Shown: piece by piece, positions 1 through 10,900 of the stretch
How the letters are laid out: every line of letters begins with the position of its first letter
Position numbering within the stretch: the first letter of the stretch is position 1
Assembly (NCBI RefSeq): GCF_032854445.1
Contig: NC_088302.1
Location: forward strand, 31,527,979 to 31,591,978
Reading direction: 5' to 3'
Length of the DNA stretch: 64,000 bases
Origin: Liolophura sinensis
Lineage: Eukaryota > Mollusca > Polyplacophora > Chitonida > Chitonidae
Program-made: the position numbers and the translations under genes
The notes under the pieces: generated by a model
The model's input: only the letters and a program-made list of their open reading frames with translations
Told to the model about the DNA's origin: nothing
The model's database searches: none

Positions 1-129
1 GAACAGTATGCTAAAGACTTGATCGTTAAAATACACCGGTATGATCTTACCAGGGCTACTATACATGATCGGAATGTATCCTTAGTCAGCGGCTCCCCGG
101 TGATGAATATAGTGTACTATACTCCATGT

Positions 130-465
130 TGCTCACTCGTATTTGCTCACTGGAAGTGGGCGGTGTTCCAGTGCTTACAGCACATGTGAAATGGGTTCAA
201 ATCCAGCTCTGTACAGGGAATTTGTAGATTCCTCCTTGCTGTCTGTATATGTTAGCCTTGGTGACAACAAGCAGTTAACGACGCTCGTGTGGCGGTGTAA
301 CGGCCACTTGTTTCTCAACAATTTGGCGTATATATCTGTACTTCAAATGTGGGGAAGTTTTTCAGTAATTTACCACAGGTAGAGGGTTTATCTCCAATAA
401 TCCCGTTTCCTCCACCAATAAAAGTGACCGCCATAGTATACAAGTCATAACTCTATTATGGTGTT
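130..465 (+). repeat. tRNA-derived SINE, family E, diverged copy
   Basis: A B-box-like GGTTCAAATCC lies at about 194-204. The downstream body, with a GCCTTGGTGACAA segment and a GTTTCCTCCACCAATAAAA-like segment near 407, matches the copy at 52720-53012, and the tail ends in TGGTGTTAAATTAACG. This is a non-autonomous retroelement relic lying just upstream of the first visible TMEM272-like exon. The copy is old and its edges are approximate. Confidence 0.55.
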
Positions 466-522
466 AAATTAACGACAGTCAAATACATGAATGAATATCT
501 CCTCATTTTCTACCCCTTGCAG

Positions 523-3181
523 TTGGTTACATACTCATTGTAACTCTGATGTTCCTCTTGCCGATTGCAATGATTACTATGGGTAAGTGAAATAAACAAT
601 ATTATAGTAGGCAAGTATATATACAGCCTATAGTACTGATAGATTAATACTAAAATAGCGTTCAGCTATAAAAATATGAAGATTGATAAGTGACGAATAC
701 AATACATGGGGAGGAATAGTTGTGCCAGTGAGACTGGTTGAGGGAATAGTTGATTATAATATGTTGTAAAACATTGGAAACGTGTCCATTTGTTCCCTTT
801 ACGACTATATCATTGCTATTAAATATTTTCGGTGATTTTGAAATATAGCATGTGTTACATGCATTTTTTTCCTCCCCGAACGAATTCCCAAGATTTCTCA
901 TCACTGGGGGATACTTTGATCCGGATAAAGTGAAGTAAAGGAAATACTCATGCTACACAGATGCTGTAGTTGGATGGCGAGGCACTCTGTGCTTGGTGGG
1001 ATTAGTACTACCTAAAATATGGATGGTTCTGTGGTGTCGAATCTTGCAAACTTAGTATACTGGAATTCCACATTTGCTTTCTGAGGGTATATTTTTTTTC
1101 ACCGGGTTAATAATTATGCTGGGTCGAATTCCGTTAAGATAAGACCAACCACGCATGTCCAAAAACTTGTACTTTTCCAATGCACACTGATCAGCAGTAG
1201 CCGTTTACAAAAATACCGGCAGCATTGATGCCGTGATACTAACCAAAATTGGATTCCAAAGCCACGTTTAGGCTCCCATTCTTTTTTCTAGGATTATTTA
1301 TGTCACAAAAAAAAATTCAGCCCATTCATTGTTTTGTTCATGAATGATGAACTCGCCATGATCTGATGACCGTAATCTTTAATCGTAATTTAGAAATATG
1401 GAGAGACAGCACAGCAGGTACATGTATCCCAAACTAGCTTTAGACCAGCTTTATTCATCTTCCCTTTCAGGAGCATTGTACTTCCATCAGTGTAGCGTTG
1501 AGCCTTACATCCCCATCTATCTCATTGTCATGGGGTCCTTCTCGCTCTTTCAAATCATCGTCAACATTGTCCTGAGGTACAGGAAACAGCCGAGTAGCGG
1601 CGAGTACGACGACGAGGCACAAGACAGGATGAGGCCGTTTGAAGTCCTCATCACGTGCTTCATCCTCGGATGGTTTATAGCGGGTGAGCTAGTAGACTTT
1701 GTTGTAGGGAATCTAATGAGGGTATAGAGGGTGAGTCCTCTTAAATAGTTACATGGATTGTGATGATTCTCGATTCCCGACAGTCTTCGCAATCTTTCAA
1801 ATATACATGGTTACACCATGATTTCACACAATCGTCTCAAATACAGTCTAGCTACAGACATAGCAGAAGCTAAACCCAAAGTCTGAAGCTTAAGTTATCA
1901 TATTTTTTTATTTCTTTGTTCCATGTACTCAAGAATTTTTGACTTGTATGACGGCGTCAGGTTTTGGGGTGGATAGTCATACACCTCATAAACCTCCTGA
2001 TTTAATGCCGTTGACGAACCAGCGGGAGCTGGATTCGAACCCACGATCTTCTGAACAAGGCCCTGTCAGTCAAAGCAAAACTACGTTAACCATCTGAACC
2101 AACGAAAAGCCCTCAATTACTATAGCATAGTGTGTTTTTGTAGTAGTGCCCATCTTGAAGTTAAAAGACGAAAATAGAAGTCGAAAGTGAAAGAGACGTT
2201 TACTTCTTAGTTTATTTAAAGAACCTAATTATCGGCTGAGCCGGATCTTGGAGCCGGATTCACAAATAGATCGTAGGGGTGTCACGTGGCCTTTGTTGTT
2301 GTGTTCTCGTGACAGCCAAATGTCACTGTTTAGCATATATATAGGGCTGACGTTGTACTGTCATGCATGACACCGCCTATACAAAACAGAAGGCACATGC
2401 CTCTGACAGCTATGTATTGACATTATTACATTTTGCTCTTTGAAATAATTACCACGCTTTTTATGCTGGTTGTAAGACAGCCTTGTTATTAAACCCAATA
2501 TATTATCATTCTCAGATAATCTCAGTTTTTATTTTACCTCATGCTGGTATGGCATCAACCCGGGCATTTTGGGCCACTAGTGTATCTACCACATAAAAAG
2601 CGCAATGTAAATGTCAAAACCTCGCAAATCTATTGTTTTCGATTCTTAATGGACTGAAAGACAAATTTTCCTCCAAAATGTCAGGTTCCCGATTTAGCAG
2701 ATTAAAATCAGTCGAACACTCATATTTGCCATTATGGACGCATATACAGCGTTAATTGTCTCTTTTCCATTTCAGTATTTACTGATGAATGGAATGCATT
2801 TGAAATTTATTAATATCAATGTATGGTCACAGAAATATTGTATTGAGATTGAAGGGGGAAGGCTTGTGACGTCAGTATGGATATTGATTTCAAAGGAATC
2901 TAACAGTGCTCTTTCTAATTTAAAATGGTATGATTGGAACATCTTTGCTATGCAAATTATGCAACTGTGATTTGTGTTTGTGTGATTTTGAAGGCAACGT
3001 GTGGATCTACCGTACATACGGCATGTACCAGTGGACAGACAAGGCCGCTGCCAACTACTGCAATCGGGAGCTCTATCTCTTCTCTTTCTGGATCACCAGC
3101 GCCATCTACATCATGTTTGCCTGTCTCTGTTGTTGTGGCATCATTGCCTCAGTCATAACGTACTGTTGTCTTGGTGATTGA
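523..3181 (+). CDS. TMEM272-like four-helix membrane protein, 3' part (5' exons not found)
   Basis: Three exons join in phase: 523-582, 1471-1683 and 2994-3181, giving 152 visible residues. Splice sites are standard (TTGCAG before 523, GTAAGT after 582, TTTCAG before 1471, GTGAGC after 1683). Exon 523-582 encodes one hydrophobic helix (GYILIVTLMFLLPIAMITMG). The next exon has a second helix (PYIPIYLIVMGSFSLFQIIV), a polar stretch and a third helix ending WFIAG, which splices to NVWIYRTYG. The last exon has a fourth, cysteine-rich helix and stops after CCLGD. The pattern CSVEPYIPIYLIV...WFIAGNVWIY...YCNRELYLFSFW matches what I recall of the TMEM272-like family, whose function is unknown. The start codon is in an upstream exon, possibly outside the window. 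Confidence 0.72.
2005..2115 (-). repeat. tRNA-like SINE head
   Basis: On the minus strand an A-box-like TGGTTCAGATGGTTAACG is followed by a perfect B-box GGTTCGAATCC (plus-strand GGATTCGAACC near 2032). The cloverleaf is too degenerate for a working tRNA gene. It lies in the intron before the last TMEM272-like exon. Confidence 0.5.
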
Positions 3182-3785
3182 AGGAGGGTTTCCGAGAACG
3201 GAGCGATGCTAAAGGGTTTCAGCGAACGGAGCGATGCTAACTGCTTTAGCGAACTTTGAAAACATTGATAAGTGTCATATCGACGAGGAACTTCGTATGC
3301 TTCCTGAAGCGCTGTGCAAGTGCAGCTGTATTAAAAGTGCAACAATTCTCTTCAAGGTGTTTGTTCCGTCGCCTTTGACATAGAGAGTTTTACTCTTAAG
3401 ATATATCGAAAAATGGACTGTTTTTATTGCCAGTGAAGACTTTTAAAGTGCTGCGAAGAATGCGTTGTTTTCTGCATTTCCAGGTCTTCTCTCTGAATGT
3501 CTGAATGGAGATTTGTAAAAGATATTAAACTTGTTAACTTTGCTTTGTTTATTTTGCCTCGTCTGTTTTTTTATGATTATATCTTGAGGTACACTATTTA
3601 TCCCTTGTCTGCAATGAATTGGAGACCGGGTTAGTCACTTCAGAAACATATCTATTATATTTTGTCATTTATTTACATTAACATCCTGTTTAATTCACTT
3701 AGACGCTGTAAAATACTCTAAATGTGAAAGTTTATGAAAGCCTGAAAGATCATGTGATTGTGAATAAAAATGTTTAATCAGTACG
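3182..3785 (+). other. 3' UTR of TMEM272-like gene with poly(A) signal
   Basis: AATAAA at 3763-3768 is the first good polyadenylation signal after the stop codon, so the transcript probably ends near 3785. The beginning of the UTR (about 3190-3245) has a short direct duplication in which GAACGGAGCGATGCTAA occurs twice. Confidence 0.5.
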
Positions 3786-5590
3786 ACTGTAAAGAATCAT
3801 GAGGTGTTAATTTTAATACGTCATTAGCACAGGACTGTTAAATCGGCGAAAGACTGTAACGTATAGGAGAAGGCTGGTGGATTACGTGGAAGACTTTCCG
3901 GTTGGCATTTCTCCTGATGTAGAATTTTTCGTTTTTTTTCTTGTAAAACTAAAAAAAATCAAAAGTTATTTATCTGCTTTGTGGGTGGCATTGACGGTGT
4001 GACCCGTATCTGACCTATTTTAAGGCCACATACCAGGTCCAAGATTTTATTTTATCTTATGGTTTTTAAATGCCATGCATGCGCGGGAATTTTCCTTTTA
4101 CTTAAGGGCGGTCAGTTTCATGTGTGGAGGAAACCAGTGTGGCCGGGTTAAACCGCCGACATATGGTAATTTACTGTCGAACTTTCCCACATGTGACGTA
4201 CAGATATGGATACTATATTAGTGAAAGACCTAGCGTCATCTACCATGCAATTATTATCTGTGAGGCCGCCACAAAAATTAAAAGTGGCTGAATATGGCTG
4301 TTCCGTGTCAAAGGACGGTTTTAACCCGCACTTCCTGTGTCTGATAGCGATTTAACGGCAAACACCTTTCACCGTTGGACAACCAAACGTTTCTTTGGGT
4401 GCAGTGAGAATGGAATGGCTTGACACCTCGAAGGCAACCAAGCTAGTTTAAGTTGAATAACCTCAAACATTACAAGCGGCAATATAATTGTTAAATCATT
4501 GTTAGAAATTGTCAACAATTTATTTTTTTAACCCGCATTTCCTGTGTCTGATCGCGTTTTAAAGCCAAGCACCATTCCCCATTGGACAGCCACCCGTTTC
4601 CTTGGGTTCAGTGAGATTGGAATGGTCTGTCAACACCGTCGGGAATCTGCCTATCTGTATGCTGTCAACCCTTTCTCGCATATGAAAATGTCGACAGGGT
4701 GCTGAAATGCTTAAACACTTATTTTCAATTGTTTTAAACAATTATTTTATCAAAAGAGGTAGATTAAAACGGCAAAGATGCAGATAACTCTTTTAAGAAA
4801 TTGGCTACAAGGTTAACTTAATGCTAGGAAGTTGTCCTTCCTGGACATCAAATAATGACTATTACCGGTATGCTAGAACCTATAGAGGGGAAATGAATGT
4901 ATTATCATCCAAGACACTATAGCTACGAAATATTCTGACTTACATGTAGTTTGAGGTGTTTAATTTTCATGGAATAACTATAATACGTATTTCATAAGTT
5001 CACCTGGTACATTACTCTCCTCAGTTCTTGTAAATACTAGATTGTCACGCTGACTTTGCGAGTAAAGCAGCCGGTCCGTCCAGGAAGTGTGGTAGCCTAG
5101 TGCTTAGTGTATCAGTGATAGCTGATAACTTAAATCTTGAGTTTATTTTTGAGCTTAAACTTTGGGCGTTTAAAACCAGTGTGCCTTTGCACTGTCTCGC
5201 ACGACACATTCTAGGCTAATGTAAAATCTGTTCAGTGTTATCTCATCACAATATAAATGTTTACAATAGTTGCTACAAGGCCACTCGTGACAACACATCT
5301 ACGCTGACCAACGCCATGCATGATGAGCAAGTGTTCTGTTTCAGCGTAGAGGGTTAAAATTCCACTTATGATAATAATGTCACTGGACCATCTTAAACGC
5401 TATCATAGTATCATAGCGACATCACCCATAACACAGATACGTACACGGAAGCCATGATGGGATTATTAGGTGAAGCCTTTTACAAATATTTTTTTCAAAA
5501 TAAATGTAGCTGAAGTTAGTATCTAAAAACTACTTTCAGTTAACCTGCCTTCATCTTCGTTTGTTAATTTACTTCGTCGGGATTTACTTA
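3786..5590. other. Intergenic DNA with an old direct duplication and SINE tail debris
   Basis: No coding exon is recognised. About 4110-4195 resembles the reverse complement of a SINE tail (GGGCGGTCAGTTTCATG, GGAGGAAACC). A segment of about 115 bp at 4319-4435 is repeated at 4529-4645 with roughly 80% identity by eye (both begin TTTTAACCCGCA and carry CAGTGAGA). An NRF1-like GCATGCGCGGG lies near 4077. Confidence 0.4.
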
Positions 5591-5822
5591 TGTATTTATT
5601 TATTTTACTCAAGAACATTTCACTTACCCGACGATGGCCATTATGGTGAAGTAAAGCGAGCAGTGCCTGGAGGTTCTCCCACGACCATCTGCTAGCAGAC
5701 CTTTAATCCCATTTGCGACCAGAGGGGAAGCCAGCGTGAGCTGAAGTTGAACTCACATGCAGTGGTCACATTTGGTCATTCTGCTGCGCTAGCGCGCTAA
5801 CCACAAGGCCACGAAGTCCCTT
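5591..5822 (-). repeat. tRNA-derived SINE, family A, diverged
   Basis: It starts with a TTTATTTATTT tail on the plus strand, then ACTCAAGAACATTTCACTT. It ends in a tRNA-like head (CTGCGCTAGCGCGCTAACCA, AGGCCACGAAG). It is full length but more diverged than the other copies. Confidence 0.65.
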
Positions 5823-7052
5823 CATCGGGATTTAACGGTGGATTGAGTTTATACAGGTATAAAGGAAGCCGATAAAAATGCCAACTGAAAACCACCACTT
5901 TTCGGCAGTTTCAAAAACAGGGTGACATCAGAGGGTCTGAAATAAACCACCCACCTTAAGCAAGTTAATGACAAACTTTACCACGCATGTTCGACGTACA
6001 GGTCCACGCCCTGTCCGTGGCTGATACGTATTTAGTCCCGTGCAAGTGGAGGGGAGTCTGGCACCTTAAGGCTGGACAACGTTAAATGTTTTAAGTCTTG
6101 TATCGGAATATTCCAGTAATTTTAATCCTTAAATTAAGAAAAATCACTCATGCACCTCTCGCGGGCTTTAAATTAGGTTGGTCGACCATATCATCGAATC
6201 TGGCGCTGAATTGTTTTAGCCTATTTAGTTTATTAATTTATATGAAAAGACAACAAATAATTATATCTCGATTTATTCCGGAAGAGGAGTGAAAACAGAC
6301 AAAAATGGCTATAGACATTTTTGCTGATATGCTTGCTAACTCTCTATATAAAGTTTTAATCAGGAATTCTTACGAGGCCATGGCATGCGCCATGTTAAAA
6401 CAACCGGAAACATGATGGGTCACTAGTGCCTCAGGCACATACGGTTAGAAATCAACACATATACTCCGGTATAAGACTATCCGACTTGCGGGTCCAAGCA
6501 GGCTGATTTTACCATTGACGGCCATTCTCTTGCAGTGAATGAGTATGCGTTTTCCACTTCGCACATAACACGCCGTTGTAAAAGCATGAACTTGACGCCA
6601 AGCCATAAGGCATCAATTTATCGTAGGTATAATAGCCTTACTTGAAGTTGTCATCTTTCTGTAACTCGATAGTAAGTTTTGACTTGCCGATAACGTCAAA
6701 CCTTCACTTACAACCTAATAATGAACACCTTACTGGATGTTCGTATTTTCAATTTCTAAGATCTAGGAAAACCCATTTAACAGGCCTTCTGGTACACTCA
6801 TAATACCAGTGGCCTATCTCGTCATTCTTTAGACCTATTCGATCACTCACTGATAAATGTGACTCCACGTGACTGCGGGACAACTAAATGAATTATCAAT
6901 AATCAAGGATCTTTACAAAGAAATGTCAACACTGAAATACTGAACTGAAACGAAAGTTTTTCACGACGACCATCTGAAAAAATAAAGGTCGGCATGTATG
7001 TTTAGCGACTGACAGTGGAAAGTCAGTGTGCTTCTGTGTAGTCTATCGACTT
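5823..7052. other. Intergenic DNA, nothing recognised
   Basis: The only reading frames are short (up to 64 codons) with no plausible splice context, and I see no repeat structure. It separates the convergent TMEM272-like and LRRC59 genes. Confidence 0.4.
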
Positions 7053-7177
7053 GAGTGAGTGAGTGAGTGCTTGGGGTTTAACGTCGTACTTAACCATTTT
7101 TCAGACATGACGACGAAGGAATCCTTAAAGTGCATGTAATGTGCCTCCTTGATGCAGGACGGATTTCCACCGCTCTA
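7053..7177 (-). repeat. tRNA-derived SINE, family B, 3' fragment
   Basis: It begins GTGAGTGAGTGAGTGCTTGG and continues through GTTTAACGTCGTACTTAAC, TGACGACGAAGGAATCC and GATTTCCACCGCTCT. The tRNA-like head seen in the copy at 62623-62955 is absent, so this is a 5'-truncated copy in SINE sense. Confidence 0.75.
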
Positions 7178-7255
7178 TCGACTTGAAGTCAGGCCAATAA
7201 CAACAGCCGATCAACCAGTTCGTCCAAAATGTTAGAAGACTATTATACTGCTGTT

Positions 7256-7420
7256 ATATTTATTTATTTATTTATTTGATTGGTGTTTTACGCCGTACTC
7301 AAGAATATTTTATTTATACGATGGCATTCAGCATTATGGTGGGAGGAAACCGGGCATAGCCTGGTGGAAATCCACGACCATCCGCAGGTTGCTGGCAGAC
7401 CTTCCAACATACGGTACTGC
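7256..7420 (-). repeat. tRNA-derived SINE, family A, 3' half
   Basis: A (TTTA)n tail is followed by GATTGGTGTTTTACGCCGTA and a body with GCATTATGGTGGGAGGAAAC. It stops in the middle of the body and the tRNA-like head is missing. Confidence 0.78.
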
Positions 7421-7991
7421 TGTTATAACATTCCTACCAGTCAGCAAGAGGTTAAACTTACTGCTAGTGGTTTCCGCGGATTTCCAAATAAATTAGTCAG
7501 GGACATAACTGCCGCAGTCTCGTACAACTGCTGATGTGTAGCCGTGCGTCATTCATTCACGCAACTTTTAAAGATTCATATCACGGGGACTTCCTCAAAT
7601 TGACATATAACAGAGAATGGATCTATACTTGTCAGTGGGTGATCCAGCGAAGAATGATGAGATAGACCACTTTTATTATGAGTGTAGTTTTCTGGAATCG
7701 ACCACACCTTTATTGTTATTTTAGATGTGGCAAGCAATGCTGTATAAAGTCGCTTTGTCCCTCGGTATTTTTTCTTTTCGTTTCTTTTAACCTGTTTAAT
7801 TTCTCTTCACGAATGGCCCAGTCAAACGAGACTGAATGTACTCGCCCTTGCTATACAAATCTGAGGTACAGAAGTAGCTAAAATTTTTAGACAGAAATTT
7901 TATTTCTGGAGTTGTTTCATTCAATAATTGCAACAACAACGCCCTATACATTATATTCCAGGTAAAGTCTTTCTATCTCTTAAATTGCGAG

Positions 7992-10900
7992 TCACTTTTT
8001 CTTGCCAGTGATCAAGTTCAGGTAATGATGAACGGCAGCTCTGGTATGCCTCATGAGGTTGTCTCCCATAGTGACCACCTCCTGACACTGTGGAATTATT
8101 TTCTTCATATCACAGTAGATGTACAACCCCACAGAAGCAGCAACCACGAACAGCACGATGTTGATGAAGGCGAAACAACACGACCAACCACGTCCACCTG
8201 AAATAGCAAAAGAGATAAAAATATGTCAGTTTATACTGAAAATTTTATGACAACTTCACATGCTAAGATGTATACTGACTACACCCTTTTCGACAAAAGG
8301 CCAAAATTGGAGAAAAAAGTTTTCCTCTTTTCTGTCAATAAGTTCACAAGCCTGCTCACAAGCCTGAATAAAGGGAAGCAACTCTTGTCATTTTTAGAAC
8401 CGCAGTGACTTCTGTCTATTTGAATGATAATCCGTCGATTGTCGAGAAATCAATTAATTACTGAATTATTCATCTAACAAAAATCAAAATACATTAATTA
8501 CATGTTAACAGTACATGGACGTTTAAGAAAATCACAGGGACTGGAAATCATACGAAAAATAATTTACCTTTCTTCTTGTGGACCTCTGGTACTGAGACCG
8601 TTTCTGTAACAGATTCATCTGAAAGACCACAGGACGTAATTTTAAGACACAAAATCAGCGAAAAAAAGTTTTTTTTAAATAAAATTAAAATCAAATATTT
8701 CAACAAATTAAGGCTCTTGCTATTTCTTGAATTAAAGACTAGCTCTAAGAAGTCTTTGGTGCACATGAACTTGAATTTCAGATTTGCAGTAAGATGAAAT
8801 GATTCAAGCCGAAGACTATAATACCTCAACAATTGACAACTCTTACTTTGGGTGCAATAATATTTTTCCTGCTATTACTATTCTCAGATCCTGCAGAACT
8901 TCGTGGGCTTCCCATAGAACCTGCCCAGTTTTATCCCACCATGGTGTTGGCAGCTGCCATTTAAGTGCAAAACTCTTAACACGCTTGAGTACAGTGTAAA
9001 GATTTATCAGATAAATACCTGTTATTCTCAGAGCTTTGATTGAAATAAGCACTCATTAATGTTGTCTTACATAAAGTTCAACAGAGACTATTTTCATGCC
9101 ACCAAAGCAATATACACATTAAACCTGCAACACACATTGTTGCTAGACCTTCTCACATATGCCAGGCTGAGCTTAAACCGGACTTGAAACCCAAAGCATC
9201 CGCTGTGAGAGAGAGGTGAGAATCTCTGAGCTAATGCAACTCCTCCACACACAGCTGAATATTCTTGGTGGCACGAAAATGGTCTCCACTGAACTTTATG
9301 TAAGACAACATCAATGACTGCTTATTTCAATCAAAGCCCTGGGAATAATAGGTATTTATCTGATTAGCCAACCACAAATCTACCAAATCAATCAAATATA
9401 CCCATTATTAAATGAAATGTTTTGTGGTTTCCATGCAATCAATCCTATACCTTCATCCTCCACTTCCTCCTTCCCAGATTCAGTCTGTTTCTTCTTAGCC
9501 TCATATTCTTTTCTTCTCTTCTCTTTTTCCTTCAATTTTTCAGCTTTCTTTCTCTGTCGTTGCATTTCTTCCTCAACTTTTCTCTGCGATTCTTGGTCTG
9601 AAAGTATACATAAGTGTGACTCGGGGTCATTGCCTGTTGACAACATACTACATTAACATTTTTTTATTAATTTATTTGATTGCTGTTTTACGCCCTACTC
9701 AAGGCTATTTCACTTATACGATGGCAGCCTGCATTATGGTGGGAGGAAATCAGGCAGAGCCTGGGGGAAACTCATGACCATCTGCAGGCTGCTGGCAGAC
9801 TATGCATGAGCTTTACTTGAACTCACAGCCACCGATGTTAATAATACAGCGGCAGCTAATGAATAGAAATGAGCCCTTCTCCACATGATTTCATTCACAT
9901 TCAAAAACTGCATTCAATGTGCTGTGTAGCAAGCACACTTTATTGAACAGAAGTATAACAGCTGGGTTCTTGTACTTCCTATCTGTTAAATGGAAACACC
10001 TGCTAGCCTACACAGCACTGTATTGCAGTCACTCCACAGACATTAGCTGGGCTACTTCCACAAAATTACAACAAAGCCCCTATCTGCACAATACTCTTTG
10101 TTAATATACATACATGTACATATTTATGGATTCTGTAAACGAAAGGCTCTTCACATGGCCAATTTATCACATATGAATATATAAATGCATAACACTGTAT
10201 GTAATGTTAATGGAAAAAATACCTGTTTATTTATTGACTTATTTATTTATTTATTTCTTGGATCAAAATGCCTGTTATTCTGAGTTCTTCAGATTGATAA
10301 TCTATACAAAAACAAAAAAGTTACGAAATCATCCAATATGTCGTAAATTGTTTTAGATTCCATATGCACATGTACATCATTCTTAAACAAAACAGAAGTG
10401 GTTATAATTGTACGAAGAGAAAAACATGTCAGTTTCTGAAAATATGAATATTTTGCATTTAAGTTTTGTGATGATCTGGGTTCAATTTGATATCATCATT
10501 TTTTCTTGATCTTAAAAATGAGTAAATGACCAAACATTTTGACCCCTGTATTTGAATAATTGGTTGTGTAATACCATACTCAATAATATTTCATGTATAC
10601 AATGGCGATCAGTTTTATGGGTTGAGAACGCAGAGACAGTAAGCTTCAAACATACAAACTTATTAATATAACAATTCCAGCTTACCTCTTTCCTCTTGTA
10701 ATTTCTTCTGTTTCCTTCTTTCAAGGTCAGAGTTAATTGCCTTCATAAACGCCAGAACCTAGATGACAAATACAGATGCATGGTATTATTTGACTGACTT
10801 TTCAATGGTAATACAAGGTCACATATATAAGAGTGGAGGAAACCAGGATAAACCAGCGACCTGTACCTGAATAACGTCCTGGTGTTTAGGCCAGAGTTCC

